This document shows positions 24,473 through 35,226 of a stretch of DNA of 64,000 nucleotides, in pieces. Numbering within the stretch: the stretch's first letter is position 1; every line of letters starts with the position of its first letter. Origin of the DNA: Trifolium pratense (taxonomy: Eukaryota > Streptophyta > Magnoliopsida > Fabales > Fabaceae); NCBI RefSeq assembly GCF_020283565.1, contig NC_060062.1, positions 29,572,251 through 29,636,250 on the forward strand, read 5' to 3'. The notes under the pieces are model-generated. The model saw nothing but the letters and a program-made list of their open reading frames with translations. It did not search any database and had not been told where the DNA came from. The position numbers and the translations under genes are program-made.

Positions 24473-25185
24473 TAGGCTTAATTACACTATTAACCCCCCA
24501 AATTTAACAATTGTATGAATTTTTCCCCTCAAGTTTAAAATGATCAATTTTAACCCTCAACATTACTCCGTTTTGCAATTACTTTGATTGATAAAAAAAA
24601 GTTGATGTGGCTAATTTTAATGACCTGGAATCTCCATTACGCGGAAATTTACATTTTGAAAAAATAAAATAAAAGAGGAAATTATGTGACCACTCCGCCC
24701 AATCTTCCTTCTTCTTCCATTCAACTTCATTCTTTTTAAATGGCTAAGTTTCAGATAGTCCATCATCACAAATAACACCAAAATGCTTAGTGTCGAATCA
24801 GAATAGAGGGCAACTTTCATGGAATTATATGCTTATATGAGTATTCAATTAACATATATTTAGACAATGTAACAAGTTCACGGTGATTGGGTTGAAGGAG
24901 AAAGAAGTAGAATTGGGTGAAGTAGTCACACACACAATTTCCTCTTTTATGTTTTTTTTTTTTTTTAAAGATGTTATTTTCACATTGGCAAACACATTGA
25001 GATGTCATTTCATTAAAAACTAGTCATGTTAGTGTTTTATGTCAAAATTTGTCAAAATGCATGAGAGACTATAAAATGAAAAATGAGATAAAGATGACGG
25101 GTTAAAATTGCTTATTTTAAATTTGAAGGGCTAAAATCGCTAAATTGCAAAATTTGGGGGGTCAAAATTGCTTATTTTAAGCCTA
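24473..25185. mobile_element. Non-autonomous TIR element, TAGGCTTA ends
   Basis: The left end taggcttaattacac with accccccaaattt is mirrored at the right by aatttggggggtcaaaattg and taagccta. A second inner pair (tgatcaattttaacccto-like left phrase against gggttaaaattgcttatttt right) extends the inverted ends to about 100 bp. The interior has no transposase. No clear TSD was found. It ends about 30 bp from the NCR stop codon. Confidence 0.6.
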
Positions 25186-25217
25186 CTAAACCATCTTTAA
25201 AAATTATGTCTCTAACT

Positions 25218-25514
25218 CTATTTCCACAACCATTTACATTTGTGATCAACGCACTTTTGAACAAAAAACTCGCTCCACATATCCGGACAATCGGCATCGG
25301 TTCCACATTTATAATATTCTGTAATAAAAAAAGATAATATAAGTAATTTTACCAAAAAAATTGTAAATGATTATGTACGAACTACAGTACAAAGTAAAGA
25401 TTAAAATTTAAAAAGGGTAAAAAATGGCTTACTACGACCACCAGCTTCCGTTGCAACAAGAAACAATGAAAGAAATAGAATCATAGCACAAACAATCTTG
25501 AGAATGTTAGCCAT
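25218..25514 (-). CDS. Nodule-specific cysteine-rich (NCR) peptide
   Basis: Two exons, 25433-25514 and 25218-25318, joined across a 114-bp GT/AG intron, encode 60 residues. Exon 1 encodes a secretory signal (MANILKIVCAMILFLSLF, cleavage likely near residue 24) and exon 2 the mature peptide. The cysteines at 32, 38, 50 and 55 give C-x5-C-x11-C-x4-C, the hallmark of four-cysteine NCR peptides. The one-intron layout with a separate signal exon is also standard. In Medicago and relatives these peptides are made in infected nodule cells, enter symbiosomes and drive terminal differentiation of rhizobia. Expression here is inferred. The mature part has charged and aromatic residues (WLWK end). It stands alone, next to a TIR element. 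All splice and cysteine features are intact. Confidence 0.93.
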
Positions 25515-25559
25515 ATTTTTTCCTCTTTTCATGTATAAAATAGAATATAATTTGATCTC

Positions 25560-25566
25560 TTTATAG
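25560..25566 (-). promoter_or_regulatory. Probable TATA box of the NCR gene
   Basis: The minus strand reads ctataaa followed by gagatcaaa, 46 bp upstream of the ATG. That spacing suits a short leader typical of NCR genes. Inferred from position and sequence only. Confidence 0.5.
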
Positions 25567-26109
25567 TGTATAAAGTTTATGTTGTACTAATAATAAAAAA
25601 ATATTTTTATCCCTTGATGTAAAAACCGTTCATAAAATTATAATCATGATTGCTAACATAATGTGACACAAATAGATATTTTGTGTTTCTTAATCATTTG
25701 ATCTAGGGTTCGATCTCTAACACATGTGCATGAGAAAAAAATTGGGACATGTCAACCCTCTAAATAAATCTTTGTTACCTCAAAAATATTAGTCTATAAA
25801 ATTACGCACCGAGAATATTTTTAGCTTAACAAAAATAAAATAAAACTATAATCATTATTAAATATCTCTCAAGTATATATGTGTGTTGTGTTTGTCCTTT
25901 TACCACACCTAGTAAGAGGCCACAAAATAGTAAAGATAAATTTTTAACCTTTCGTGATAGTAAAGAGAAATTATATATCTATAATCATTACTAGTTGTCA
26001 TTACTTTTTTAACCTTTCGTGTGATAGTAACGGAAATTTATTCTTTATGGACCGTGGTAAAGTTATTTGTTGGAATAATGAATGAGTCATTAGGTTGAAA
26101 ACTTGTTTA
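25567..26109. other. AT-rich intergenic DNA upstream of the NCR gene
   Basis: No coding is supported. It may hold distal promoter elements of the NCR gene. Short repeats of aacctttcgtg(tg)atagta occur near 25946 and 26010. Confidence 0.35.
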
Positions 26110-26118
26110 TGCACATAA

Positions 26119-26294
26119 TTTTTTTTTTCATCCTCTGGTTCCAAGAGGAAGGGGATCCCTAGTAATCCAGAGTTCGGGGCGAGTTCTGACATTAAGTGGT
26201 TTCAGTTCCCTCTCAAATGCAGTTGCGGGGGATCGAACCGCGACCCTCCCTATCAAATTCAACGTCAATCACCACTGAACCAACTAACATTTGG
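26119..26294 (-). mobile_element. tRNA-derived SINE with TSD
   Basis: On the minus strand: A-box-like tagttggttcagtggtga, B-box gcggttcgatccccc, a body ending cctcttggaaccagaggatg, and an A-tail (plus T-run 26119-26128). The TSD tgcacataa flanks it at 26110-26118 and 26295-26303. It belongs to the same family as the outer SINE at 12137-13112 and serves as its uninterrupted reference. Confidence 0.85.
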
Positions 26295-26531
26295 TGCACA
26301 TAAATTATTTTTAATAAAGAAGCATGTGTATTAATTTTATAATTACACGATTTATTCTACATTGACATTATTTATAAGTAACAAAAAAAAGATTTCTTTT
26401 ATAAGTAATTAAATATTAAATGAATAAATATTAACCATCAGATTAAATAAAATAAACGGATGAGATTTGGTGTCAACTTAAACTTTGATACTTGGTATTA
26501 ATAGATCCTGACCCATAGTAGTATCTATCTA

Positions 26532-26532
<1 letters not shown>

Positions 26533-26622
<90 letters not shown>
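26533..26622. repeat. (AT)n microsatellite
   Basis: About 45 TA units near the proposed 5' end of the Helitron. Confidence 0.95.
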
Positions 26623-26626
<4 letters not shown>

Positions 26627-27172
26627 CCTAAATAGCTGTGGAACCATTACTCTAACCCTAATCCACGTCAGCTACTTACATCCAATTAAATCACTTAACA
26701 ATGACACATCACTTCCTTATATCATTGTCATATTTATGTACTCTTCTATGCACTCTTCATATACCTACATCAATAACATTTATATAGATGACTTTTCAGT
26801 GTTTCTTTTTTTTTGTTTGTAAATTTTCAAACTTAATTTTAAATAACATCTTAATGTTGGCATTTAGATGTTACGGTTTTCAACAAGAGAATTAAACAGA
26901 TTACACCGTTGATTATATATGGGAGATTATGGGATTGGTATATGATTGGTCTCATTATTATATTATCATATGATTAAGATTGGTAATAATTTTTTTTATT
27001 GACTAGGGGATTGGTAACCATTATTCATTTAATATTTTTCTAAATTATAATTATGTGATTTTATTGTCTCTCCATGTATTCCTGTATATATAAATAATAG
27101 TTGGTTCTTTAGGCATGCATACATTTTTATTGAGTTTAATTCTTAGTTAAAAAATAATCACTGTTTCAAAAT

Positions 27173-27342
27173 ATGGCTGCTATCTACACTCCTATGTCCA
27201 CCATAGTAGCCAGAAAAGCAAATTTAAAATTGAAAGTTTGAATAGTTCATGTGTGGAATGTAACAGACAAATACAAACCAATTGAAGTTACCTCTATGAA
27301 TACGTTGTTTGTTGATGAAAATGTGATGAACTATCTTGATAT
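27173..27342 (+). pseudogene. RPA1-like OB-fold protein fragment (Helitron cargo)
   Basis: The reading from the ATG at 27173 gives MAAIYTPMSTIVARKANLKL, a TGA at 27239-27241, then HVWNVTDKYKPIEVTSMNTL in the same frame. This is the start of the replication protein A large-subunit-like family found in plant Helitrons, a single-stranded DNA-binding OB fold. It loses family similarity after VDEN and is cut by the LTR at 27343. Only about 50 residues of a protein of several hundred remain. Confidence 0.75.
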
Positions 27343-29082
27343 TGAAGTAGCAAAGTTTTTCACAAGAAAGGGGGGTTTGAATTGTGAACCTTTAAAAATT
27401 GTCCTTTTAAAAATTAGATATCAAAACATAAGTTAGAATGATCTCAGAATAAATAGTATAAGTTAGGAGAATGATCTTAGAACGATCTCTGAGCTGCAAA
27501 CAAAACAATAAGTGATTTGTGTGTGTTTGTGTTTGCATAAAATTAATATGAGTTTAAGGGAGAGAAGAGACACAATGATTTTATCCTGGTTCACCCCTTA
27601 ATAGTATGGGCTACTCCAGTCCCCACGCTCCTGTGAGATTGTCCACTAAGAGATTCTACCGATCTCAAGATACACTTCTTCTTTGATCTAATCCAAGATC
27701 ACAATCTTCCAAGCTTCACTTGCTTGATCTACCTAAGTCTTTCCTACACTTTATGAGGTGTCACTCAATCAATAGTTACGTATTGAATTGAGCCAATCTT
27801 TACAATTTTGATAATGGTTTGGATCTAAAGCTTTCTCACTCAAACTAAGTTGAAAAGCTAGTTACAATAAAATCTCTCTTTGTTCACTCAAAATGGATAC
27901 TGATCCTAGTATGATAATTACAAAATATGGAGTGAAAGAGATCTTTAAAGAAGAGCTTAAAAACTTGTGTCACAAAGACAAGTAGATTGATTGTTGTAAA
28001 TTGAACTCTTGCTCTTCAATGTTGCCAAAGCCTTCCTTTTATAGTTGAACCTTGAGTCTTCAGTTCCTTGGTCCCAAAGGAAGTTCTCCAACGGCTAGTT
28101 GATTCAAAATAGACAGCTCATGCTGAATTGTTGAGTGGATAAGCTCAAACTGATCTTTCTCAGAACGTTCTCCCTGCTGTTCTTCATATTTTCACTTAAA
28201 AGGGCCAAAATGACAGCTTGCAATGGGTTGTAGATAGTTGTCCATTGCTTCCTCACCAAGTATATCCGTTATAGACCATTTAGGCACGTTTTGGCCAGCT
28301 GTAGATGAGCTTGCAACTTCAAAAGCAAAGGACAGTCATTCTCAGCATCATTCTGAGATCGTTCTCCAATCTGGGCGAATTTTACACTTGATCTTCAAAT
28401 GGAGAATGATGCAGACCTGTGGCCAGCTGTAGTGTGAAGGGAATGCAGCTGTGATGTCCTTGCATAACTATTCACTTGTCCTTTCCATGTACTTCCTTTT
28501 CTTGATTAAGAATTAATCTCTTGGAGAATGTTCATTAAATAATGACATTGAAGGTACATGACAACTATGAGTTGAATGTGTGTTGTCTCATCCTTATTGG
28601 TCTATGTAATTCTTGTCCAAACACTCTTGATACACCTGATTAGATGATGCCTTGAGAAATTATCATGTTGCACATGCTTGATCATTAACTTTGTCCAAAG
28701 AGGAAAGTCACTTTTCTTCCAATTATTCCTTGCCTTAATTGTTCATGAACTATTGTGATCTTGTGAGTTAAAACCAAGATAAAGTGCTTCTTTGTCTTGT
28801 ATATGGTTGACTTAATGAAATAAGTGCTTTTGCATTTATTCTTGTTCATGAGGAGAATATTGCAATTAAACCAGAGATCATTCTCAGACTGATCCTGAAG
28901 CTTCTCTTTTTACCAAAACATAATGAATATCATTGAGATTAGAAGCTTAATTGTTCCTGACTAATTAAAACACTCAAGAGCACTTGTTAGATAACAATGA
29001 GATCAGAATTACATTTAAAATATAATTAAGATGTTTGTTATCTTTAAAACATCAAATTGGGATTTTGCATTTTGCCTCAACA
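27343..29082 (-). mobile_element. Solo LTR (probably copia, SIRE/Maximus-like)
   Basis: The segment starts TG and ends CA on the plus strand. The 5-bp TSD gatat flanks it at 27338-27342 and 29083-29087. Minus-strand reading starts TGTTGAGGCAAAATG. The other end is preceded by ttcacaattcaaacccccc, a phrase typical of SIRE-type copia LTRs, so I orient it minus. No second LTR, primer site or gag-pol is present, so it is a solo LTR left by recombination. The superfamily is inferred. Confidence 0.75.
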
Positions 29083-29349
29083 GATATTACTTCTCACGTT
29101 TTCACAAAATCTCTATTGATGTTTTTATTTTTATTTTTATTTTTTATTATTGACTTTTTTCCTTCTTTTACTTTGATTATCCGGTGCAATAAGATTCATG
29201 CTACTGTAAGAAAGGGTTTTCTCATGATATATGTTGTCATTTCAAGAGTTACATCAAGGAATGAGTTAAAAATATTGTTAACCAATGATGATAAAGATAT
29301 TAATGTAACTTCAAATGTGGTGTATAGAGAAGTTTTTCGAAATGTATAA
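29083..29349 (+). pseudogene. C-terminal fragment of Helitron/PIF1-type helicase
   Basis: The frame ending at 29349 contains YVVISRVTSRNELKILL and then NVVYREVFRNV. These match the last helicase motif and the usual C-terminus of plant Helitron Rep-helicases. Everything upstream (the Rep domain and motifs I-V) is missing, and the preceding residues are degenerate. The helicase end lies 140 bp before the Helitron 3' hairpin, as expected. Confidence 0.8.
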
Positions 29350-29492
29350 ACACATTTTTTATATCTATATTATTATTATTATTATAATTTCGATAATTAT
29401 AATACTTATTATTTTAATTTATACAAATAATTTTCAACATTATAATATAAAATAGCACATAACATCCGTGCATCGCACGAGTAAGGGTCTAG

Positions 29493-29763
29493 TTGTATAA
29501 GATTCCTTAAAAATGAATGAATTTTTTTTTACAAAGACTTAAATGCAGTTTTTGCATAATTTTTGTCTTCCTATTTCTAAAACTTCAGATATTTTGTTCC
29601 CTTTTCATTTCTTTTTTAATTTTAGTATAAAGTACCTGTGTCAAAAAAAAAACTAGTATAAATTACGCTGCAATGCACGAGTTAGTTTTTACTTATAAAA
29701 ATATAAATATCAGATTAATATGTATATTGATTACCCTATTTTTAAAGGTATATATATTTTCTT

Positions 29764-29765
<2 letters not shown>
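29493..29765. repeat. Dispersed repeat copy, related to 41440-41765
   Basis: It shares ttgtataagattccttaaaaa, acttaaatgcagtttttgc, ataatttttgtcttcctatt and tataaaaatataaatat with 41449-41765, in the same order and orientation. Both contain an imperfect ccgtgcaatgcac hairpin followed by ttagt, which looks like an old Helitron 3' end. The younger Helitron at 26524-29492 seems to have landed in this repeat. Confidence 0.65.
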
Positions 29766-29794
<29 letters not shown>

Positions 29795-31262
29795 GGGGTT
29801 TTCTAACTTAGACCCTAGTTAGGTCTAAGTTAGCAAGGTGCACCTTTTCAATTGGACCAAAATACCCATTCTTTTTAATTAATTAACCAAAATACCCATT
29901 AATAGACGCGGATCCAGTGTCGCGCGCGTACCGAAGGACCATGGTTACAGACCGTTGATTTCCATCAGACAGCCAAGATCTGATCTCATCAAGACTGTCT
30001 GATCAATCAGACAGCCAAGATCATCCTGATCCATCAGATTCCAGCGCGTGCGCCACACTGAATTACACCCTGGAGAGAGAAAAATTTGCTTTTTAAAAGT
30101 AGGACACGTGTCACACAATGGTTGGCTGGACGTGATTTTTGTTCATTTAATACTTTGAACTCAATTATTTCGTTGTAAATTATTTTTTTATTTTTATACC
30201 AAAATTCATAATTTTTTTTTTCTACAAATAGAGACTTGGTTCGTTTGATTTGGGCACCGAAAAAAAAATGCAATTTTTCACTACCTTAATCTCATTTTTT
30301 GTCTACTAAATACGTTACTTGTGTGTTGTAATTTAACACGCACCACTCAACCAACTCACTGAAACCATTATACCAGGAAAATAGTAGATAATATTCTGGA
30401 ACTTTTGGTATATTTTATGAAATTTTTGGAGCTTTGAAACTATTTTTAGTTAATTAAATGAGATAAAACGGTAATTAAAAACTAATGTTTGCTTCTGAAA
30501 CCATTTTACTGGTAGAATGGTTGCACATAGTTGTATTCTGAAACCATTTTACTGGTAGAATGGTTTCAATGAGTAATTTATTAATTGTGTTTGCTTCTGA
30601 AACCATTTATCTGGTACAATGGTTTCAGAGAGTTGTAATCTGAAACCATTTTGCTGGTAGAATGGTTTCAGTAAGTTGATTATTAGTTATTTGCTTCTGA
30701 AACCATTTAGCTTGTAGAATGGTTGCACATAGTTGTACTCTTAAACTATTTTACTAGTAGAATGGTTTCAGTGAGTAATTTATTAATTGTGTTTGCTTCT
30801 GAAACCATTTTGCTGGTAGAATGGTTTCAGTAAGTTGATTCTTAGTTATTTGCTTCTGAAACTATTTAGCTGGTAGAATGGTTTCAGAGATTTGTACTCT
30901 GAAACCATTTTCCTGGTAGAATGGTTTCAGTGAGTTGATGTAAGGTAGTGAAAAATGAGATTAAGGTAGTGAAAAATTTGGTTTTTTTTTCTGTGTAATC
31001 CAGTGTGGTGCACGCGCTGGAATCTGATGGATTCGGATGATCTGGACTGTCTGATTGATCAGACAGTCTTGATGAGATCAGTGCTTGGCTGTCTGATGGA
31101 AATCAACGGCCTGTAACCATGGTCCTGCGGTACGCGCGCGACACTGGATCCGCGTCCATTGATGGTAATTTGGTTAATTAATTAAAAAGAATGGGTATTT
31201 TGGTCCAACTGAAAAGGTGCACCTTGCTAACTTAGACCCAACTGGGTCTAAGTTAGCAGCCC

Positions 31263-31264
<2 letters not shown>
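29795..31264. mobile_element. Fold-back element with about 270-bp inverted repeats
   Basis: The left arm (29795 to about 30066) and right arm (about 30998-31264) are inverted copies. Both carry cttagaccc...gggtctaagttagca at the tip, then aaggtgcacctt, aatgggtattttgg, gcggatccagtgtcgcgcgcg and agactgtctgatcaatcaga, in mirror order. The tip itself is a small palindrome. The element sits between AT repeats, so the TSD cannot be read. Between the arms lie a unique stretch (30070-30490) and an array of palindromes (30496-30940). No transposase was seen. A Mutator-like non-autonomous element is the likeliest class. Confidence 0.8.
30496..30940. repeat. Array of nine tandem palindromes
   Basis: Nine units of the form TGAAACCATT-N(9)-AATGGTTTCA occur in a row. 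Spacers alternate between a short type (gagagttgtaatc-like) and a long type (gtgagtaatttattaattg-like), giving start-to-start steps of about 43 and 57-60 bp. Each unit can form a hairpin with about a 10-bp stem. Some units carry gttgcac in place of gtttca. Confidence 0.85.

Positions 31265-31328
<64 letters not shown>
31265..31328. repeat. (AT)n microsatellite
   Basis: Follows the right end of the fold-back element. A matching shorter AT run precedes its left end (29769-29794). Confidence 0.95.
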
Positions 31329-31332
<4 letters not shown>

Positions 31333-31774
31333 GTTAATTTTCGATTCCTATGAAAAATAATTATTCCACCAAAGAACTCAAAGTGTCTATTAAATTTTAT
31401 ACGCCATGGCCACTGAAAGCATATAATCATATATTAGGATAAAAATCATACTATAATATCAATTAAACGCAAGAGTCGTTATGTGCAATAAATAATTATG
31501 CTGAAACTCCTTGGTGTGTAATGATCTATCATGGTCGGACCAAATCAACTCGTTTGGCCCTCTTTTGTACAAAATAAAATATTAAAAAACATGCTTCAAT
31601 TGACAATAAGTTTACAATATTCAATAATGATCAACTCTACATTGTGTTCTCATAATTATACAAATAGCCCTTTAACAACTAAACTTCTACCTAACTAACT
31701 TCTATAAAACCCTTAACTACTTTAACTACTATGATTAACCACTATTCCACATCCTAACATAAACCAACAAAGTT

Positions 31775-34700
31775 CTCATAGTCCCATTTTGCTTCAAAAT
31801 TCACCAGTGTTGAGGAACGTAAGAACATACTCTTTTCGCCTTGAAAATAGTTGGTTAAAGAGGATGACATTGTTGATGTGGTGGGGGAGGGCTGGGGTAG
31901 AGAGAGAGGCGGTGATATTATCGGCAAAACAGTCAAGTGTGGAGAAAAACTTAAAAGGTGGGGGAGAAGGAAGAGAACGAAATTCAAACAAGAAGTGCTG
32001 GAGTGTAGTGAAGAGATGGAAAGATTGCGGGGATGCCACGATGATTCAAATGCGGGGCGTTTCCAAGAGTGCCAGGAGAAACATGCCAGATTGTTAGTTC
32101 AGGAAGAAGCTTATTGGAGATAGAGAGCAAAAATGCATTGGTTGAAGGAAGGAGATTTGAATACAAAATTTTTCCATATGTCGGCTTCTTCGAGGCAACG
32201 GGTAAAAAAAATAGATAAACTTGTGAATGATGATAATGTGGTTGTTTCAACTCAACCAGGGCTTTGTGAAGTTGCCCTATATTATTTTAACCAGCTCTTC
32301 AAATCAAATTCAACGGTGCATGATCCAATTCTGTCTTTAATTGCACCTAAGATAACTCAGGAGGATAATGAGCGTCTGGTGATGCCTATTACACGGGAGG
32401 AGTTGAAAGAAGCTTTGTTCCAGATGCATCCGGACAAGGCACCTGGCCCTGATGGTTTTAATCCAGCTTTCTATCAGTATTTCTGGGAGTTGTGTGGTGA
32501 TGATATTTTTGAGGCTGCCAAGGAGTGGTTGGATAGAGGGTATTTTCCTTCATCCCTAAATGAAACTAACATTTGCCTGATACCTAAATGCGAGAACCCG
32601 ATTTCCATGAAGGATTTGCGACCAATATCGTTGTGTAATGTGCTCTACAAAATGATTTCAAAGATGTTAGCGAATCGTTTGAGAGGCTGTCTTGATAAGT
32701 GTGTATCGGAGGAACAGTCGGCGTTTATTGAGGGGAGGTCGATTCTAGACAATGCACTTATTGCAATTGAGGTCATTCATGCTTTGAAAAGAAGAACAAG
32801 GGGTATGAAAGGTGAACAGGCTCTCAAAATTGATATTAGTAAGGCCTATGATAAAGTTGATTGGAGTTTCATTCGTGGTATGCTTGAAAGATTGGGGTTT
32901 TCTAATAAGTGGATTCATTGGATGATGCTATGTGTTAGTTCTGTTAACTACTCTGTGTTGGTGAATTTCGAGAAAGTGGGTCCCATATTTCCTGGAAGAG
33001 GTTTAAGGCAGGGAGATCCTCTCTCACCTTACCTTTTTATTTTGGTCATCGAGGGATTGACGACCTTAATCAAAGGTCGTTGGCGAGTGGAGATATACAT
33101 GGAGTACAGATATGTCGCGGGGCACCGCCGGTGTCCCACCTTCTTTTTGCTGATGACTGTTTCTTGTTTTGTAGGACTACAGTCGCAGAAGCTAATCATA
33201 TGATGAAAATTCTAAAAACTTATGAAGAGGCGTCCGGACAAGAGATAAATTTAACAAAATCAGAGGTGTTCTTTAGCAGGAATTTGAGCAGCGCAGATCA
33301 GGAGGATCTATCCAAAATAATGGGAGTCAGACACGTCCTAGGCACGGGTAACTATCTTGGACTACCATCTATGATCGGCAGGAAAAAGAAGGCTGTTTTT
33401 GCATATATTAAAGATAGAATATGGAAGCGGATTAATTCGTGGAGAGGAAGAGCGTTATCTAAAGCCGGGAAAGAGGTAATGATCAAGTCGGTTTTGCAAG
33501 CAATTCCATCATATGTTATGAGTGTTTATCTTCTTCCGGAGTCAACCATTAAGGATATTGAGAGAATGATGAATTCCTTTTGGTGGGGTGGCGGTGTAAA
33601 TAACAAAGGTATTCGTTGGTTGTCTTGGGACCGTATGATACAACCAAAAAGTCATGGAGGTTTGGGTTTCCGGGATTTACATTCTTTCAACTTGGCGATG
33701 ATTGCTAAGCAAGGGTGGAAGATCATGACAAATCCTAACACACTAGTGGCCAAAATTTTCAAAGCAAGGTATTTTCCAAATTCCTCTTTTTTTGAGTCAA
33801 AAATTGGTCATAATCCAAGTTATGCTTGGAGAGGTCTTTGGAAATCTCGGATTATTTTAATGAATGGTTGTAGGTGGAGTGTTGGCAATGGAACTAGTAT
33901 AAAGCTCATGAGTGACCCTTGGTTGAGAGAAAAGGAGAGTGCATGGTTACCATCACCACAAACCCAAGGTATACATAATTCTACTGTTAATGAGTTTTTG
34001 CTACCTAATATGAAATTATGGAATCGGGAGAAAATTATGGCTATGTTTCCATTGCATATGGTTAAAAGTATTCTTGAGATTCCCTTGTTTGATATGATTG
34101 AGGAGGATAAGCTTATTTGGATTGATAATCCACATGGTCATTATAGTGTTAAGCGTGGTTATAAAGTGATGATGAATATTACAGGGAAGGTAGGAGTGCA
34201 GCTTCAACATGATGATTGGCAAAGTCTATGGAAAATCCATGCTCCTTCAAAGGCCAAACATCTTTTATGGAGGATTAGTAAAGGTTGTCTTCCGGCGCGC
34301 ATGAGACTTCAAGAACGGCATGTACCTTGTCCTTTGTCATGTCCTCTATGTAACCATGATATTGAAGACGATTGGCATGTCTTGGTTGACTGTGAGGTGA
34401 GTATTCAAGCTAGACAAGCAGCAGGTTTGGAAGCTATTCTTCAGCCTATGTTGCAGCGCGCTAGCCAAGCCAGGGAAGTAATTCATGCCATCTGCTCTAA
34501 TGTTGACAGAGATACGACTGGCCTTTTTGCTATGTTAATGTGGGTGCTTTGGAACAATAGAAATAACAAAGTTTGGAATGATACTAATGAAACGGGACGT
34601 GATCTAGGCATCAAGGCTCAACATCTATGGCATGAATGGGCAGCGATCCAGCAGGTACAACAAGGAATCCAGGTCGACGGGCAGCAGCAACAACAACAAA

Positions 34701-35208
34701 TATGTTGGCAAAAACCGAGTTTTGGTTGGTATAAGTGTAACGTCGATGCGGCATTTCACAAGGAACTTAATAAGACAAGCATGGGATGGTGTGTACGTGA
34801 TTATATGGGTCGTTTTGTGCTAGCAGAAACAACTTGGATGAATGGAAATTGCTCCATTGTAGAAGGGGAGTCCTTGGCACTACTAGCAGCTTTGAAAACT
34901 TTGAGACAATGTGCCTTATCTCATGTTATTTTTTAGACGGATTCCAAAAGTGTGGTGGATGCAATTCATCATTTAAATGTTGGAAGCTCTGAATTTAGTT
35001 CACTTATTTGTAGCATTAATAATTTATTGTCATGTAATCCAAACTTCATGGTAAAGTTTATTAAGCGGCAAGCGAACAACGTTGATCATACACTTGTTAG
35101 AGCGGCGTTGTCATGGTCTAGTCGCTGTACGTTTGAGTCATTACCTCTTTGTATTACTCACATTTTGAATAATGAAATGATATAAGTCTTTGGTTGTCAA
35201 AAAAAAAA
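31775..35208 (+). mobile_element. 5'-truncated L1-type LINE with 18-bp TSD
   Basis: The TSD acataaaccaacaaagtt lies at 31757-31774 and 35209-35226. An A-run (35199-35208) ends the element. The insert begins inside the ORF2 linker after the endonuclease, so the endonuclease and ORF1 are missing. It still spans reverse transcriptase, the zinc-binding domain and RNase H. It is disabled by a nonsense codon near 32120, a frameshift near 33080 and a nonsense codon at 34934. Confidence 0.92.
32133..35185 (+). pseudogene. LINE ORF2 remnant: reverse transcriptase, zf-RVT, RNase H
   Basis: Frame 1 (32133-33203) reads MHWLKEGDLNTKFFH, then PDKAPGPDGF, ICLIPKCENP, LRPISLCNVLYKM, IDISKAYDKVDW (first catalytic Asp) and GLRQGDPLSPYLF. 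Frame 2 (33080-34936) starts with HLLFADDCFLF (the catalytic FADD pair). It continues through GLPSMIGRKKK, SWRGRALSKAGKEVMIKSV and GGLGFRDLHSFNLAM to the Cys/His domain CPLSCPLCNHDIEDDWHVL and the RNase H start WYKCNVDAAFHK. After the stop at 34934-34936 the RNase H core resumes (TDSKSVVDAI) and ends at 35185. Upstream (31851-32130) a related frame ends EEAYWR-stop. The order is that of plant L1 ORF2. Breaks prevent a full protein. Confidence 0.92.
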
Positions 35209-35226
35209 ACATAAACCAACAAAGTT

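Larger units (their letters stand above)
26524..29492 (+). mobile_element. Helitron relic carrying RPA-like and helicase remnants
   Basis: The 3' end shows the Helitron signature: a hairpin cgtgc-atc-gcacg (29467-29479), 13 nt, then CTAG (29489-29492) followed by T. The proposed 5' end is TC at 26524 after an A. Related sequences at 41441-41470 and 59291-59310 read tagtattgtataagatt without the element, which fits insertion between A and T. Inside are an RPA-like N-terminal fragment and the C-terminal end of a PIF1/Helitron-type helicase, both typical Helitron cargo. An LTR of 1740 bp splits the relic, leaving about 1.2 kb of Helitron sequence. The 5' border is less certain because it adjoins an (AT)n run. 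Confidence 0.8.

Noticed and set aside
24473..25185. A 9-bp or 8-bp TSD for this TIR element
   Set aside because: No matching direct repeat was found next to the TAGGCTTA ends, so the class was left open.
30496..30940. A CRISPR array
   Set aside because: The repeats are palindromes with two alternating conserved spacers rather than unique ones. They lie inside a plant fold-back element, with no cas genes.
31789..32250. Several overlapping ORFs on both strands before the LINE reverse transcriptase
   Set aside because: They are shadow frames of the LINE ORF2 linker. Only the frame ending in EEAYWR matches the family.
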